This document shows, piece after piece, positions 17,247 through 25,525 of a DNA stretch of 61,564 bases. Source of the DNA: Ferruginibacter sp. (lineage in GTDB: Bacteria; Bacteroidota; Bacteroidia; Chitinophagales; Chitinophagaceae); assembly GCA_025352695.1 (NCBI GenBank), contig JANXSK010000218.1:1-61564 (forward strand), given 5' to 3'. Position 1 is the stretch's first letter, and each line of letters begins with the position of its first letter. A program made the position numbers and the translations under genes. The notes beneath the pieces were generated by a model that saw nothing but the letters and a program-made list of their open reading frames with translations, ran no database searches and was not told where the DNA came from.

Positions 17247-19385
17247 ATGAATATGGATAAAAAAATAATAACACTTATGTTGGCAGGTTCTTTAATGATG
17301 ATAAATAAGATAGAAGCACAATTGCAATATCCAGTTACAAAAAAAATGGATCAGACGGATGATTATTTTGGCACCAAAGTAGCTGATCCTTATCGCTGGT
17401 TGGAAGATGATAAAAGTGTAGAAACAAAAGATTGGGTAACAGCAGAAAATATAGTTACACAAACTTACCTGGCTAAAATACCGTATCGGAAAAAATTTCA
17501 GGATGCAATAGAAAAAGTATTTAACTATCCTAAATACTCAGCTCCTTTTAGAAAGGGAGAATGGTTTTATTTTTATAAGAATGATGGTCTGCAAAATCAA
17601 AGTGTTTTGTATCGGCAGAAAGGTTTAAGCGGAGCAGTGGAAGAAGTATTGGATCCTAATAAATTAAGTCCTGACGGCACTACTCGTTTGCAATTATTCT
17701 CATTAAGTAAAAATGGGAATTATGCCGCAGTTGGTTTAAGCAAGGGCGGTAGTGACTGGCAAACTTTTAATGTAAGAGATATGAAAACTGGAAAGGATTT
17801 GGCCGATCAACTGGAATGGGTAAAAATTAGTGGAGCTGCCTGGAAAGGCAATGGTTTTTATTATAGCCGTTATCCTGCACCGGAAAAGGGAAGTAGCGGA
17901 TTAAGTGCAAAAAACGAAAACCACCAGGTTTTTTATCATAAAGTAGGTACTTCACAAACAGCAGATGTTTTGGTGTATGAAAATAAAGAAAATCCCCAAC
18001 GCTTCAACACTTCCAGCACTAGTGAAGATGAACGTTTTTTATTTTTAAACATAAGCGACAGAGGAAAGGGTTTTGATGGGAATGCTATTTATTTTAAAGA
18101 CTTAAATACAGTTAGTGACACCAGCTTTAAACCATTGGTAAAGGATATTACAAATGATATTTATAGCATAATAGATAATATAGATGACCATTTTTTATTA
18201 CAAACAAATGCAGGTTCTCCCAATAGTAAAGTAATTGCTGTTAACATTAAAAATCCTGATTTATCTAAAGCTCAAGTAATTATTGCAGAAAAAACAGAAC
18301 CCTTGCAAAGCGCTTCATCAGCCGGCGGTAAATTATTTGTTGATTATTTAAAAGATGTTACTACCCGAACATATATGTACGACTTAAAGGGAAAATTATT
18401 GAAGGAAGTTAAATATCCTGGTCTTGGTAATGGCGGAGGTATCGGAGGTTACAAAGATGATAAGTTTGTATTTTATGTGTACACTTCTTTTACTGTTCCT
18501 CCTACAATTTACAAGTACGATATTGCTACAGGAACCAGCACAATATTTCGTGAGCCTGAAGTAAGTTTTAACCCTACGGATTACGAAACTAAACAGGTTT
18601 TTTACACATCAAAGGATGGTTCTAAAATTCCTATGTTTATAATAACTAAAAAAGGAATACAACTGGATGGTAATAACGTTACGCTGTTGTATGGCTATGG
18701 TGGTTTTAATGTAAATCTTGAGCCTGGTTTTAGTGCTACTTTATTGCCTTTTTTAAATGCCGGTGGTGTGTATGCACAGGCTAATTTGCGGGGTGGTGGT
18801 GAATATGGCGAAAAATGGCACCAGGCAGGTATGTTATTTAACAAGCAAAATGTGTTTGATGATTTTATTGCAGCGGGTGAATATTTAATTACTGAAAAAT
18901 ATACCAGCAAAGAAAAACTAGCCATTAGAGGTGGCAGCAATGGAGGCTTGCTGGTGGGAGCCGTTATCAATCAGCGTTCTGATCTTTTTAAGGTAGCTAT
19001 TGCACAGGTTGGCGTAATGGATATGCTACGTTTTCATAAATTTACTATTGGCTGGAACTGGATTGCAGATTACGGAAGCAGTGAAAAAGATGTAGCAAAC
19101 TTTAAAAATTTGTACGCCTTTTCGCCTTTGCACAATTTAAAGGAAGGGGTAAATTATCCTTCCGTATTGGTTACAACTGCTGATCATGATGATAGGGTAG
19201 TACCAGCACATTCATTTAAATATACAGCAACACTGCAGGAAAAATATAAAGGTAGTAACCCAGTGCTGATTAGGATTGATACCAATAGTGGACATGGTGC
19301 CAGTAATACTAAAAAGAACATTGAAACACTTGCAGATATTTATTCCTTTATTTTTTATAACATGGAAGTAAATCCTACATTGTAA
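17247..19385 (+). CDS. Exported prolyl oligopeptidase (S9A)
   Basis: The 712-residue protein has a signal peptide (about 3-25, ending I-E-A-Q), the N-terminal peptidase_S9 motif YRWLED (about 49-54), a seven-blade propeller, and a C-terminal alpha/beta hydrolase domain. The catalytic serine is Ser564 in GGSNGG; the acid is in HDDRVVP and the histidine in SGHGA near the C-terminus. It cuts short peptides after proline, here in the periplasm. ATG 17253 is an equally good start two codons later. Its stop overlaps the next gene's start by one base (TAATG), so the two are translationally coupled. Confidence 0.95.
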   Translation: MNMDKKIITLMLAGSLMMINKIEAQLQYPVTKKMDQTDDYFGTKVADPYRWLEDDKSVETKDWVTAENIVTQTYLAKIPYRKKFQDAIEKVFNYPKYSAPFRKGEWFYFYKNDGLQNQSVLYRQKGLSGAVEEVLDPNKLSPDGTTRLQLFSLSKNGNYAAVGLSKGGSDWQTFNVRDMKTGKDLADQLEWVKISGAAWKGNGFYYSRYPAPEKGSSGLSAKNENHQVFYHKVGTSQTADVLVYENKENPQRFNTSSTSEDERFLFLNISDRGKGFDGNAIYFKDLNTVSDTSFKPLVKDITNDIYSIIDNIDDHFLLQTNAGSPNSKVIAVNIKNPDLSKAQVIIAEKTEPLQSASSAGGKLFVDYLKDVTTRTYMYDLKGKLLKEVKYPGLGNGGGIGGYKDDKFVFYVYTSFTVPPTIYKYDIATGTSTIFREPEVSFNPTDYETKQVFYTSKDGSKIPMFIITKKGIQLDGNNVTLLYGYGGFNVNLEPGFSATLLPFLNAGGVYAQANLRGGGEYGEKWHQAGMLFNKQNVFDDFIAAGEYLITEKYTSKEKLAIRGGSNGGLLVGAVINQRSDLFKVAIAQVGVMDMLRFHKFTIGWNWIADYGSSEKDVANFKNLYAFSPLHNLKEGVNYPSVLVTTADHDDRVVPAHSFKYTATLQEKYKGSNPVLIRIDTNSGHGASNTKKNIETLADIYSFIFYNMEVNPTL

Positions 19386-20284
19386 TGAAAATTTTAATAA
19401 CAGGCGCCAATGGTTTACTGGGTCAGCACCTTGTAAAACTATTACTAGATACAACAACACACGATATTATTGCTACTGGTAAAGGTGAAGCCCGATTTGC
19501 TTTTCAGGATAGCAGGCTACATTATTTTGCCCTTGATATTACGGATGGTATGGCAGTAAATTTGCTGCTGCAAAAATTACAGCCTGATACAATCATCCAC
19601 TGTGCTGCATTAACGCAGGTGGACGAGTGTGAACAGCATCCCATAAAAGCATGGGAAATAAATGTTACGGCCACCAGGTTTATTGTCGATGCTGCAAAAA
19701 AAATAAATGCCTTTATAATTTTTGTTTCGACTGATTTTGTTTTTGACGGTATACATGGGCCTTACAAGGAAGCGGATATTGTAAATCCTGTGAGTTATTA
19801 TGGTAGCACAAAAGTAGCTGCAGAAAAAGCTGTTCAGCAAAGCGGGTTACAATACGCCATTGTAAGAACTTGTTTGTTATATGGCTATATTTTATTTGGA
19901 AATAGAAGCAATATTGTCAGTTGGGTAAAAGAAAATTTAGAACAGGGCAAAAATATAAAAGTAGTAAGTGATCAATGGCGTACACCAACATTTGTAGAAG
20001 ACCTTGCGAAAGGAATTTTACTGATAGTAGAAAAAAATGCAGTTGGATTGTTTCACATTTCGGGAAAAGATTTTTTGAATCCTTACGACATGGCAATTAC
20101 CACGGCCGATTACCTGCACCTTAATAAATCGCTGATTGAAAAAGTGGATGCTTCTATTTTTACACAACCAGCCAAAAGACCTGCAAAGACCGGTTTTATA
20201 ATAGACAAGGCGAAATTTGATTTGGGTTTTAATCCCTTAAGTTTTAGAGAAGGGTTGAAGAAGATGCTTACTCCCATCCCCTAA
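19385..20284 (+). CDS. RmlD-like SDR-family sugar nucleotide reductase
   Basis: The 299-residue protein has the Rossmann motif GANGLLGQHL (about 7-16), HCAALTQVDECE (about 70-81), FVSTDFVFDG (about 113-122) and the catalytic YYGSTKVAAEK (Tyr/Lys, about 138-148). This is the RmlD substrate-binding branch of extended SDR proteins, which reduce dTDP-4-keto-rhamnose or related compounds. No rmlA, B or C lies near, and the gene overlaps the prolyl oligopeptidase gene by one base. Because of this isolation the exact substrate is uncertain, and it may be a general NAD-dependent epimerase/reductase. Confidence 0.82.
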   Translation: MKILITGANGLLGQHLVKLLLDTTTHDIIATGKGEARFAFQDSRLHYFALDITDGMAVNLLLQKLQPDTIIHCAALTQVDECEQHPIKAWEINVTATRFIVDAAKKINAFIIFVSTDFVFDGIHGPYKEADIVNPVSYYGSTKVAAEKAVQQSGLQYAIVRTCLLYGYILFGNRSNIVSWVKENLEQGKNIKVVSDQWRTPTFVEDLAKGILLIVEKNAVGLFHISGKDFLNPYDMAITTADYLHLNKSLIEKVDASIFTQPAKRPAKTGFIIDKAKFDLGFNPLSFREGLKKMLTPIP

Positions 20285-20381
20285 AGGAGAGTTCTTCACG
20301 CCCTTACATTTTTCATTTAATCTCTTTATGGAAAAACACTTTTATAAAAATATTTTCAATTATTGTAAACCTTTGGAATAA

Positions 20382-20398
20382 CTCTTCTTTATGAAGAG
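20382..20398. terminator. Short hairpin between convergent genes
   Basis: CTCTTC pairs with GAAGAG around TTTAT, 5 bp before the argS stop (minus strand) and about 100 bp after the RmlD-like gene. It could serve both converging transcripts. The flanking CCCTAAAGG text resembles the intergenic hairpin at 25326-25340. Confidence 0.4.
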
Positions 20399-20402
20399 GG
20401 AA

Positions 20403-22304
20403 CTACATCCTCTCCGGCACCCGAATACCCAATAACTCCATTCCACTTTTTAATATATTGGCAGTCATAGTGGCTAGTTGCAAACGCAGTTGTTTTTTAT
20501 CAGTCGTTTCAGCATTGGCAATGGAATGCTCGGCATAAAATGAATTAAAAGTTTTGGCGAGGTTAAATACATACATCGCAATTACTGAAGGATTGTATTC
20601 AATAGTTGCCTGTTTTATAGCATCAGGATATTGCTCCAACATAACAATTACTTCTTTTTCCATCTTTAACAGATCGCTGCTTGCTAAAGGCTGCTGATAA
20701 TCTGCTAAAGATTCTTTGCGTAAAATACTTTTTATTCTTGCGTGGGTGTATTGCACAAAAGGTCCGGTAAAACCATGAAAGTCGATGCTCTCTTCAGGAT
20801 TAAATACCATAGTCTTTTTTGGATCAACCCTTAGTAAATAAAACTTCATGGCGCCAAGTCCGATGGTATTGTAAAGGTCTTTTAATTCTTCAGCTGTAAA
20901 GTTTTTTACCTTGCCTAATTCTTCTGTATGTTTCTGTGAGGTTGCAATCATTTCATCCACCAAATCATCTGCGTCAACTACTGTTCCTTCACGGCTTTTC
21001 ATTTTGCCGGTGGTTAATTCAACCATGCCGTAGCTTAAATGAAAAATATTATCTGCATTGGGCATATCCAGTTTTTTGCAGATCAATTGCAGCACTTTCA
21101 TGTGGTAGTTTTGTTCATTACCAATCACATAAATGCTATTGTCAATTTTATATTCTTCATATTTCTGCAAGGCCAATCCAATATCCTGAGTGATGTAAAC
21201 AGAAGTTCCATCTTTACGTTGTACCAGTTTTTCATCTAGCCCATCAGCGGTTAAGTCTATCCAAATGCTACCATCTTCTTTTTTAAAAAAAACGCTTTTA
21301 TCAAGGCCCTGCTGAACAATGTATTTTCCTAATAAGTAGGTTTTACTTTCGTAATATATTTTATCAAAGTCGCTGCCAATAAGCTTGTAAGTAGCATCAA
21401 AACCTTCGTACACCCAGCCGTTCATTTTTTTCCATAACTCAATAACCTCCGGTTTATCTTCTTCCCAATCCAGTAACATTTGCTTGGCTTCTGCAATTAC
21501 CTGAGTACTATTTCTTGCTATTTCCTTTATCTCATTGTGTAGTTTAGTAATTTTTTCTTCATCTTTTATTTCATCCAGTTTAGTTAAGGTAATCAATAAT
21601 TTATCCAATTTCTCAAGCACAACACCATTAAAGTCAGAAAGGTCGGCTAGCTTAATTTTGTTGATTAATATCTGGCTTTCGGCTTTAAGATCGTTTTCAA
21701 AACGTACATAATAATCACCCACTAAATGATCGCCTTTAATGCCGGTGGATTGCGGTGTGGCACCATCTGCATATTTCTGCCAAGCAATCATACTTTTGCA
21801 AATATGAATACCTCGGTCATTTACAATACAACTTTTTATAACCTCATATCCACTGGCTTTATAAATTTCTGCTATACTCCAGCCCAAAAAATTATTTCTT
21901 AAATGACCCAAATGCAATGGCTTATTGGTATTGGGAGAAGAATATTCAACCATTACTTTTTTACCATAATTTTCTTTTTTACCAAAATGGATATTGCTGT
22001 AATTTTTTTGTAACAGGGTTGTCCAGAAAGCATTGGATATTGACAGGTTTAAAAACCCTTTTATAATATTGAAACCAACAAACAATTCAGGAGAAGTATT
22101 AAGCAGGTATTGGCCAAGTTGGTTACCAATAGCATCTGGCGATTGCTTTAATGATTTTACTAGCGAAAATAGCACAATAGTATAATCACCCTCAAACTCA
22201 GGTTTGGTTTGGTTAATTTGAAAATTTTTTTCTGTAAAAAGTTGGTTGTGCAGCACCGATAAGGCTACTATAACATTTTTTTGGATTGTATTTGCAATAG
22301 ACAT
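20403..22304 (-). CDS. argS: Arginyl-tRNA synthetase
   Basis: The 633-residue class I synthetase has the HIGH motif as HLGHLRNN (about 130-137, preceded by SSPNTNKPL) and the ArgRS-specific phrase MKSREGTVVDADD in place of KMSKS. The N-terminal Arg_tRNA_synt_N domain and the C-terminal DALR anticodon-binding domain (about 510-633, ending in GIRVPERM) are complete. It charges tRNA-Arg in the cytoplasm. A coding-like remnant ends 24 bp upstream on the same strand, so argS may have lost an upstream neighbour. Confidence 0.97.
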   Translation of the reverse strand: MSIANTIQKNVIVALSVLHNQLFTEKNFQINQTKPEFEGDYTIVLFSLVKSLKQSPDAIGNQLGQYLLNTSPELFVGFNIIKGFLNLSISNAFWTTLLQKNYSNIHFGKKENYGKKVMVEYSSPNTNKPLHLGHLRNNFLGWSIAEIYKASGYEVIKSCIVNDRGIHICKSMIAWQKYADGATPQSTGIKGDHLVGDYYVRFENDLKAESQILINKIKLADLSDFNGVVLEKLDKLLITLTKLDEIKDEEKITKLHNEIKEIARNSTQVIAEAKQMLLDWEEDKPEVIELWKKMNGWVYEGFDATYKLIGSDFDKIYYESKTYLLGKYIVQQGLDKSVFFKKEDGSIWIDLTADGLDEKLVQRKDGTSVYITQDIGLALQKYEEYKIDNSIYVIGNEQNYHMKVLQLICKKLDMPNADNIFHLSYGMVELTTGKMKSREGTVVDADDLVDEMIATSQKHTEELGKVKNFTAEELKDLYNTIGLGAMKFYLLRVDPKKTMVFNPEESIDFHGFTGPFVQYTHARIKSILRKESLADYQQPLASSDLLKMEKEVIVMLEQYPDAIKQATIEYNPSVIAMYVFNLAKTFNSFYAEHSIANAETTDKKQLRLQLATMTANILKSGMELLGIRVPERM

Positions 22305-22327
22305 GCTGCAAAAATAATGAAATGAGA

Positions 22328-22492
22328 TTAGATGGTTTTGATGTTATGTTTGGGTTTTACCGAATAATTAAAATAAACTATCATATTGAATACCAAAGCT
22401 GCCCAAATGGTTGGTGTAAAAGAGGGCGATGCAACAGTGACGCCATAAAAATCAATGCCTGGATAAATTTTTTTGCTGTTATTTATACATTA
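22328..22492 (-). other. Possible 3' remnant of a membrane-protein gene upstream of argS
   Basis: A 54-codon open frame on the minus strand with no start codon reads GIDFYGVTVASPSFTPTIWA and then a hydrophobic segment (ALVFNMIVYF) before TAA at 22328-22330. The residue composition looks like the last membrane span and tail of a larger protein. It overlaps the 5' flank of the ABC-F gene, and I do not recognise the family. It could be chance. Confidence 0.3.
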
Positions 22493-22543
22493 ATTCATTC
22501 ACCATTATTCATTATTATATACCTTTGCGCACATTTTAAAGTT

Positions 22544-24169
22544 ATGATAAGTGTAAATAATGTAACCCTTGCTTATGGCAAACGGGTATTGTTTGATGAA
22601 GTAAATATCTCTTTTGTAAAAGGAAATTGCTACGGTGTTATTGGTGCCAATGGTGCTGGTAAATCTACTTTTATAAAAATATTGAGTGGCGAGATAGAAC
22701 CCAATAAAGGAACTGTAAGCATTACACCTGGCGAACGTATGGCCGTGCTAAGACAAGACCAGTTTGGTTTTGATGATGTATCGGTACTGCACACTGTAAT
22801 GATGGGCCACCAAAAAATGTGGAACCTTATGAATGAAAAAGATGCGCTGTACATAAAGGAAGATTTTACAGAAGCAGATGGAATGAAGGCGGGCGAACTG
22901 GAGCATCAATTTGGTGAAATGGGTGGTTACACTGCAGAAAGTGATGCCGCACAATTTTTAAATGAGCTGGGTGTAATGGAAGAAATGCACCAGATGCTGA
23001 TGAAGGATATTGGTGGTAATATTAAAGTAAGGGTATTGCTGGCACAGGCTTTATTTGGCAACCCCGATATTTTATTGCTGGATGAACCTACCAATAACCT
23101 TGATGTGGAAACCATTAGCTGGTTAGAAAATTTTTTAGCCGATTATCAGAATATCGTCTTGGTGGTAAGCCATGATCGACACTTTTTAGATGCGGTTTGC
23201 ACGCATGTGGCGGATGTAGATAAGCAAAAAATTAAAGTATATACCGGTAACTATTCGTTTTGGTATGAGAGTTCACAACTTGCTGCCAGGCAGGCTGGTG
23301 ATAAAAATAAAAAACAAGAAGAAAAGAAAAAGGATTTGTTGGAATTTATTGCCCGCTTTAGTGCAAATGCATCTAAAAGCAAGCAGGCTACCAGCCGTAA
23401 AAAGGCATTGGATAAATTGGTTTTTGAAGATATTACGCCGAGTAACAGAAAGTATCCGGGCATTATTTTTAAACCGGAAAGAGAAGTAGGTAATCAAATT
23501 TTAAATGTTGAAAAATTATCAAAAACTGTTGATGGCAGGGTGTTGTTCAGCAATATTACCTTTGATATTAACAAAGGGCAAAAGATTGCTTTTTTAAGCA
23601 GGGATCATGTGGCGCTGACTTCTTTTTTTGAAATTATTAATGGTAAAATGCAGGCAGATCATGGAAAGTACGAATGGGGCACTACCATTACTTCTGCTTA
23701 TTTGCCTAACGACAATACAGAATTTTTTACCGGCAGTTTAAACCTGATGGATTGGTTGCGCCAATTTGTACCACCACAAACAAAAGATGTAGATGAAGAT
23801 TTTATCCGTGGTTTTTTAGGTAAGATGTTATTTAGTGGGGATGAAATTTTAAAGAAAATAAATGTATTAAGTGGTGGAGAAAAAGTGCGCTGCATGGTAA
23901 GTAAAATGATGCTGCAAAACCCCAATGTGGTTGTTTTGGATGAACCCACCAATCACCTTGATTTGGAAAGTATTACGGCCTTTAATGATGGCATGCTAAA
24001 CTTTCCTGGTGTTGTAGTGTTAACAACGCATGATCACCAGTTTATGGATACCGTTGCCAACAGAATTATTGAAATTACGCCTAAAGGAATGATTGACAGG
24101 CTGATGACCTATGATGAATATTTGGCAGATGAAAGGGTGAAAACACTAAAAGAAGAATTGTACAGTTAA
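22544..24169 (+). CDS. ABC-F ATPase, YbiT-like, with one degenerate ATP site
   Basis: I start at ATG 22544 (541 residues, MISVNNVTLAYGKRVLF); 74 extra upstream codons are not family-like. ABC-F proteins bind the ribosomal E site and help stalled ribosomes. NBD1 has Walker A GANGAGKST (Lys40) and Walker B LLLDEPTNNLD (177-187), but its signature position reads IGGNIKVR (156-163). NBD2 has a canonical signature LSGGEK (442-447) and Walker B (462-472), but its Walker A position reads SRDHVALTS (352-360), without glycine-lysine. The linker FSANASKSKQATSR (272-285) matches the YbiT branch. So one composite site is canonical and the other degenerate. Similar substitutions are probably usual in Bacteroidota. 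Confidence 0.92.
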   Translation: MISVNNVTLAYGKRVLFDEVNISFVKGNCYGVIGANGAGKSTFIKILSGEIEPNKGTVSITPGERMAVLRQDQFGFDDVSVLHTVMMGHQKMWNLMNEKDALYIKEDFTEADGMKAGELEHQFGEMGGYTAESDAAQFLNELGVMEEMHQMLMKDIGGNIKVRVLLAQALFGNPDILLLDEPTNNLDVETISWLENFLADYQNIVLVVSHDRHFLDAVCTHVADVDKQKIKVYTGNYSFWYESSQLAARQAGDKNKKQEEKKKDLLEFIARFSANASKSKQATSRKKALDKLVFEDITPSNRKYPGIIFKPEREVGNQILNVEKLSKTVDGRVLFSNITFDINKGQKIAFLSRDHVALTSFFEIINGKMQADHGKYEWGTTITSAYLPNDNTEFFTGSLNLMDWLRQFVPPQTKDVDEDFIRGFLGKMLFSGDEILKKINVLSGGEKVRCMVSKMMLQNPNVVVLDEPTNHLDLESITAFNDGMLNFPGVVVLTTHDHQFMDTVANRIIEITPKGMIDRLMTYDEYLADERVKTLKEELYS

Positions 24170-24245
24170 TATGGCATAAATAAAGATTTTTGATTGTATG
24201 GCACGATTTTTTGTAAATGTACATTGAACTAAAATAAATATATAA

Positions 24246-24728
24246 ATGAGAAAAGGAATTTTTTTAATCGTTGTTGTTTTATTAATAACAGCAACTAGTG
24301 TATCAGCACAAAAGGGCAATTCTTTTAATGCTTCTGACAGTTATACAACCGCGTTAGGTGTAAAGTTTTATCCGGGAGCGATTACCGTAAAGCATTTTAT
24401 TAGAGACAATGTTGCATTGGAAGGCTTGGGGTATTTTTGGGATAGAGGTGCAAGAATTACGGGTTTATATGAAATTCATGGCAACATTAATGATGTAGCT
24501 GGTTTAAAATGGTATATTGGTCCCGGTGCCCACCTTGGTTTTTACAATACCAAATATGGCGGCGGTTCTTCAATTGGTGTTGATGGTGTTTTAGGTTTGG
24601 ATTATAAAATTTCGGGTGCACCCATTGTTCTTTCGTTAGACTGGCAGCCATCTTTTGAATTTGGCAATAACTATGGTAATGGATTTAGCGGTAACTGGGG
24701 TGGCTTTGCTATCAGGTACGCATTCTAA
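24246..24728 (+). CDS. Small outer-membrane beta-barrel-like protein
   Basis: The 160-residue protein has a signal peptide (about 1-21, ending V-S-A-Q). The rest is a run of alternating Gly/aromatic beta strands (AVALEGLGYFWDRGARI-like segments, then GLKWYIGPGAHLGFY and VLSLDWQPSFEF), and it ends with the terminal aromatic AIRYAF. This is the pattern of short outer-membrane porin-like or OmpA-like barrels in Bacteroidota. No functional domain is recognisable. It is followed by a strong terminator and is probably monocistronic. Confidence 0.75.
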   Translation: MRKGIFLIVVVLLITATSVSAQKGNSFNASDSYTTALGVKFYPGAITVKHFIRDNVALEGLGYFWDRGARITGLYEIHGNINDVAGLKWYIGPGAHLGFYNTKYGGGSSIGVDGVLGLDYKISGAPIVLSLDWQPSFEFGNNYGNGFSGNWGGFAIRYAF

Positions 24729-24746
24729 ATAAATATAAAATTCACA

Positions 24747-24782
24747 AAAAAAGTTCTGTCAACAGGTTGACAGGACTTTTTT
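24747..24782 (+). terminator. Intrinsic terminator after the beta-barrel gene
   Basis: A stem of about 12 bp (AGTTCTGTCAAC with GTTGACAGGACT, one G-T pair) is flanked by an A-run and a T6 tract. Confidence 0.9.
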
Positions 24783-24831
24783 GCATTTTAGATACTCCTC
24801 AAAATAATTATCTTCGCCACCATTACAATTT

Positions 24832-25314
24832 ATGAGCGCCATCATTTTAACTTTAATTGATTTTTTTTATCGGCCTTTTAAAAAGGTGATGAATTTGCAG
24901 ACGTTTCGGTATGCAGCCTGTGGTGGAGGTAATATGGCGTTGGATATTTTCCTTTTCTTTATCTTTTATAATTTTATTTTTGACAAAAAGATTTTGCAAC
25001 TTGGGTTTATAGCTTTTGAACCATATACAGCGGCATTTTTAGGCGCTTTTTGCATTACTTTCCCCATCGGATTTTTATTATCAAAATACATTGTTTGGAC
25101 AAACTCAATTGTAAAGGGCCATGTTCAATTATTCAGGTATTTTGTAATTGTGATAACGAACCTTTTATTCAATATTTTTTCTATTAAACTATTGGTAGAA
25201 TTTTTTCATTTTTATCCAACTATTGCCAAAATAATAACTACAACAATAAGTGTTTTGTTTAGCTATCTAAGCCATAAACATTTTACATTTAAAGTAAAAC
25301 CTGTCATCCCTTAA
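24832..25314 (+). CDS. GtrA-family membrane protein
   Basis: The 160-residue protein has four transmembrane segments and the GtrA opening FRYAACGGGNMALD (about 25-38). The family consists of small membrane proteins linked to transfer or flipping of lipid-linked sugars (for example undecaprenyl-phosphate glucose in GtrA of O-antigen modification). No glycosyltransferase lies beside it, so its partner is not local. The N-terminal 20 residues are extra to the minimal domain. Confidence 0.85.
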   Translation: MSAIILTLIDFFYRPFKKVMNLQTFRYAACGGGNMALDIFLFFIFYNFIFDKKILQLGFIAFEPYTAAFLGAFCITFPIGFLLSKYIVWTNSIVKGHVQLFRYFVIVITNLLFNIFSIKLLVEFFHFYPTIAKIITTTISVLFSYLSHKHFTFKVKPVIP

Positions 25315-25325
25315 AGTGGAACGCC

Positions 25326-25340
25326 CCCTTTCCTAAAGGG
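25326..25340. repeat. Small intergenic hairpin CCCTTT-CCT-AAAGGG
   Basis: A perfect 6-bp stem lies just after the GtrA gene. Neighbouring text (CCCTTAAAG at 25308, CCCCTTTAAG at 25427) and similar text at 20274-20290 suggest a family of short palindromic intergenic repeats. Too short to define a repeat unit here. Confidence 0.35.
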
Positions 25341-25479
25341 AAGTTATTTTAGAGGTTTACATTAGTTGAAAAGTATTCTATTATAAAGAAATGAACCGAA
25401 AAAAGTGAGCTCATCGATGCACTCCCCTTTAAGAAATTGGGTAAATAACCCGCCTGCCATTTTTTCACCCAAAACCTTA

Positions 25480-25495
25480 TGGCACAATCATTGAA
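25480..25495 (+). promoter_or_regulatory. Sigma-54-like -24/-12 site upstream of dnaK
   Basis: TGGCACAATCATTGAA agrees with the sigma-54 consensus TGGCACG-N4-TTGCA at all positions except G7 to A and C15 to A, with GG and the -12 G in correct spacing. It ends 30 bp before the dnaK ATG. Whether this lineage uses RpoN for heat-shock genes is not shown by the sequence. Confidence 0.4.
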
Positions 25496-25525
25496 TACTT
25501 TTACCAAACAATAAAATAATTAATC

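Noticed and set aside
22322..22543. N-terminal extension of the ABC-F protein
   Set aside because: The 74 extra codons have no similarity to the family, and ATG 22544 begins the canonical ABC-F start.
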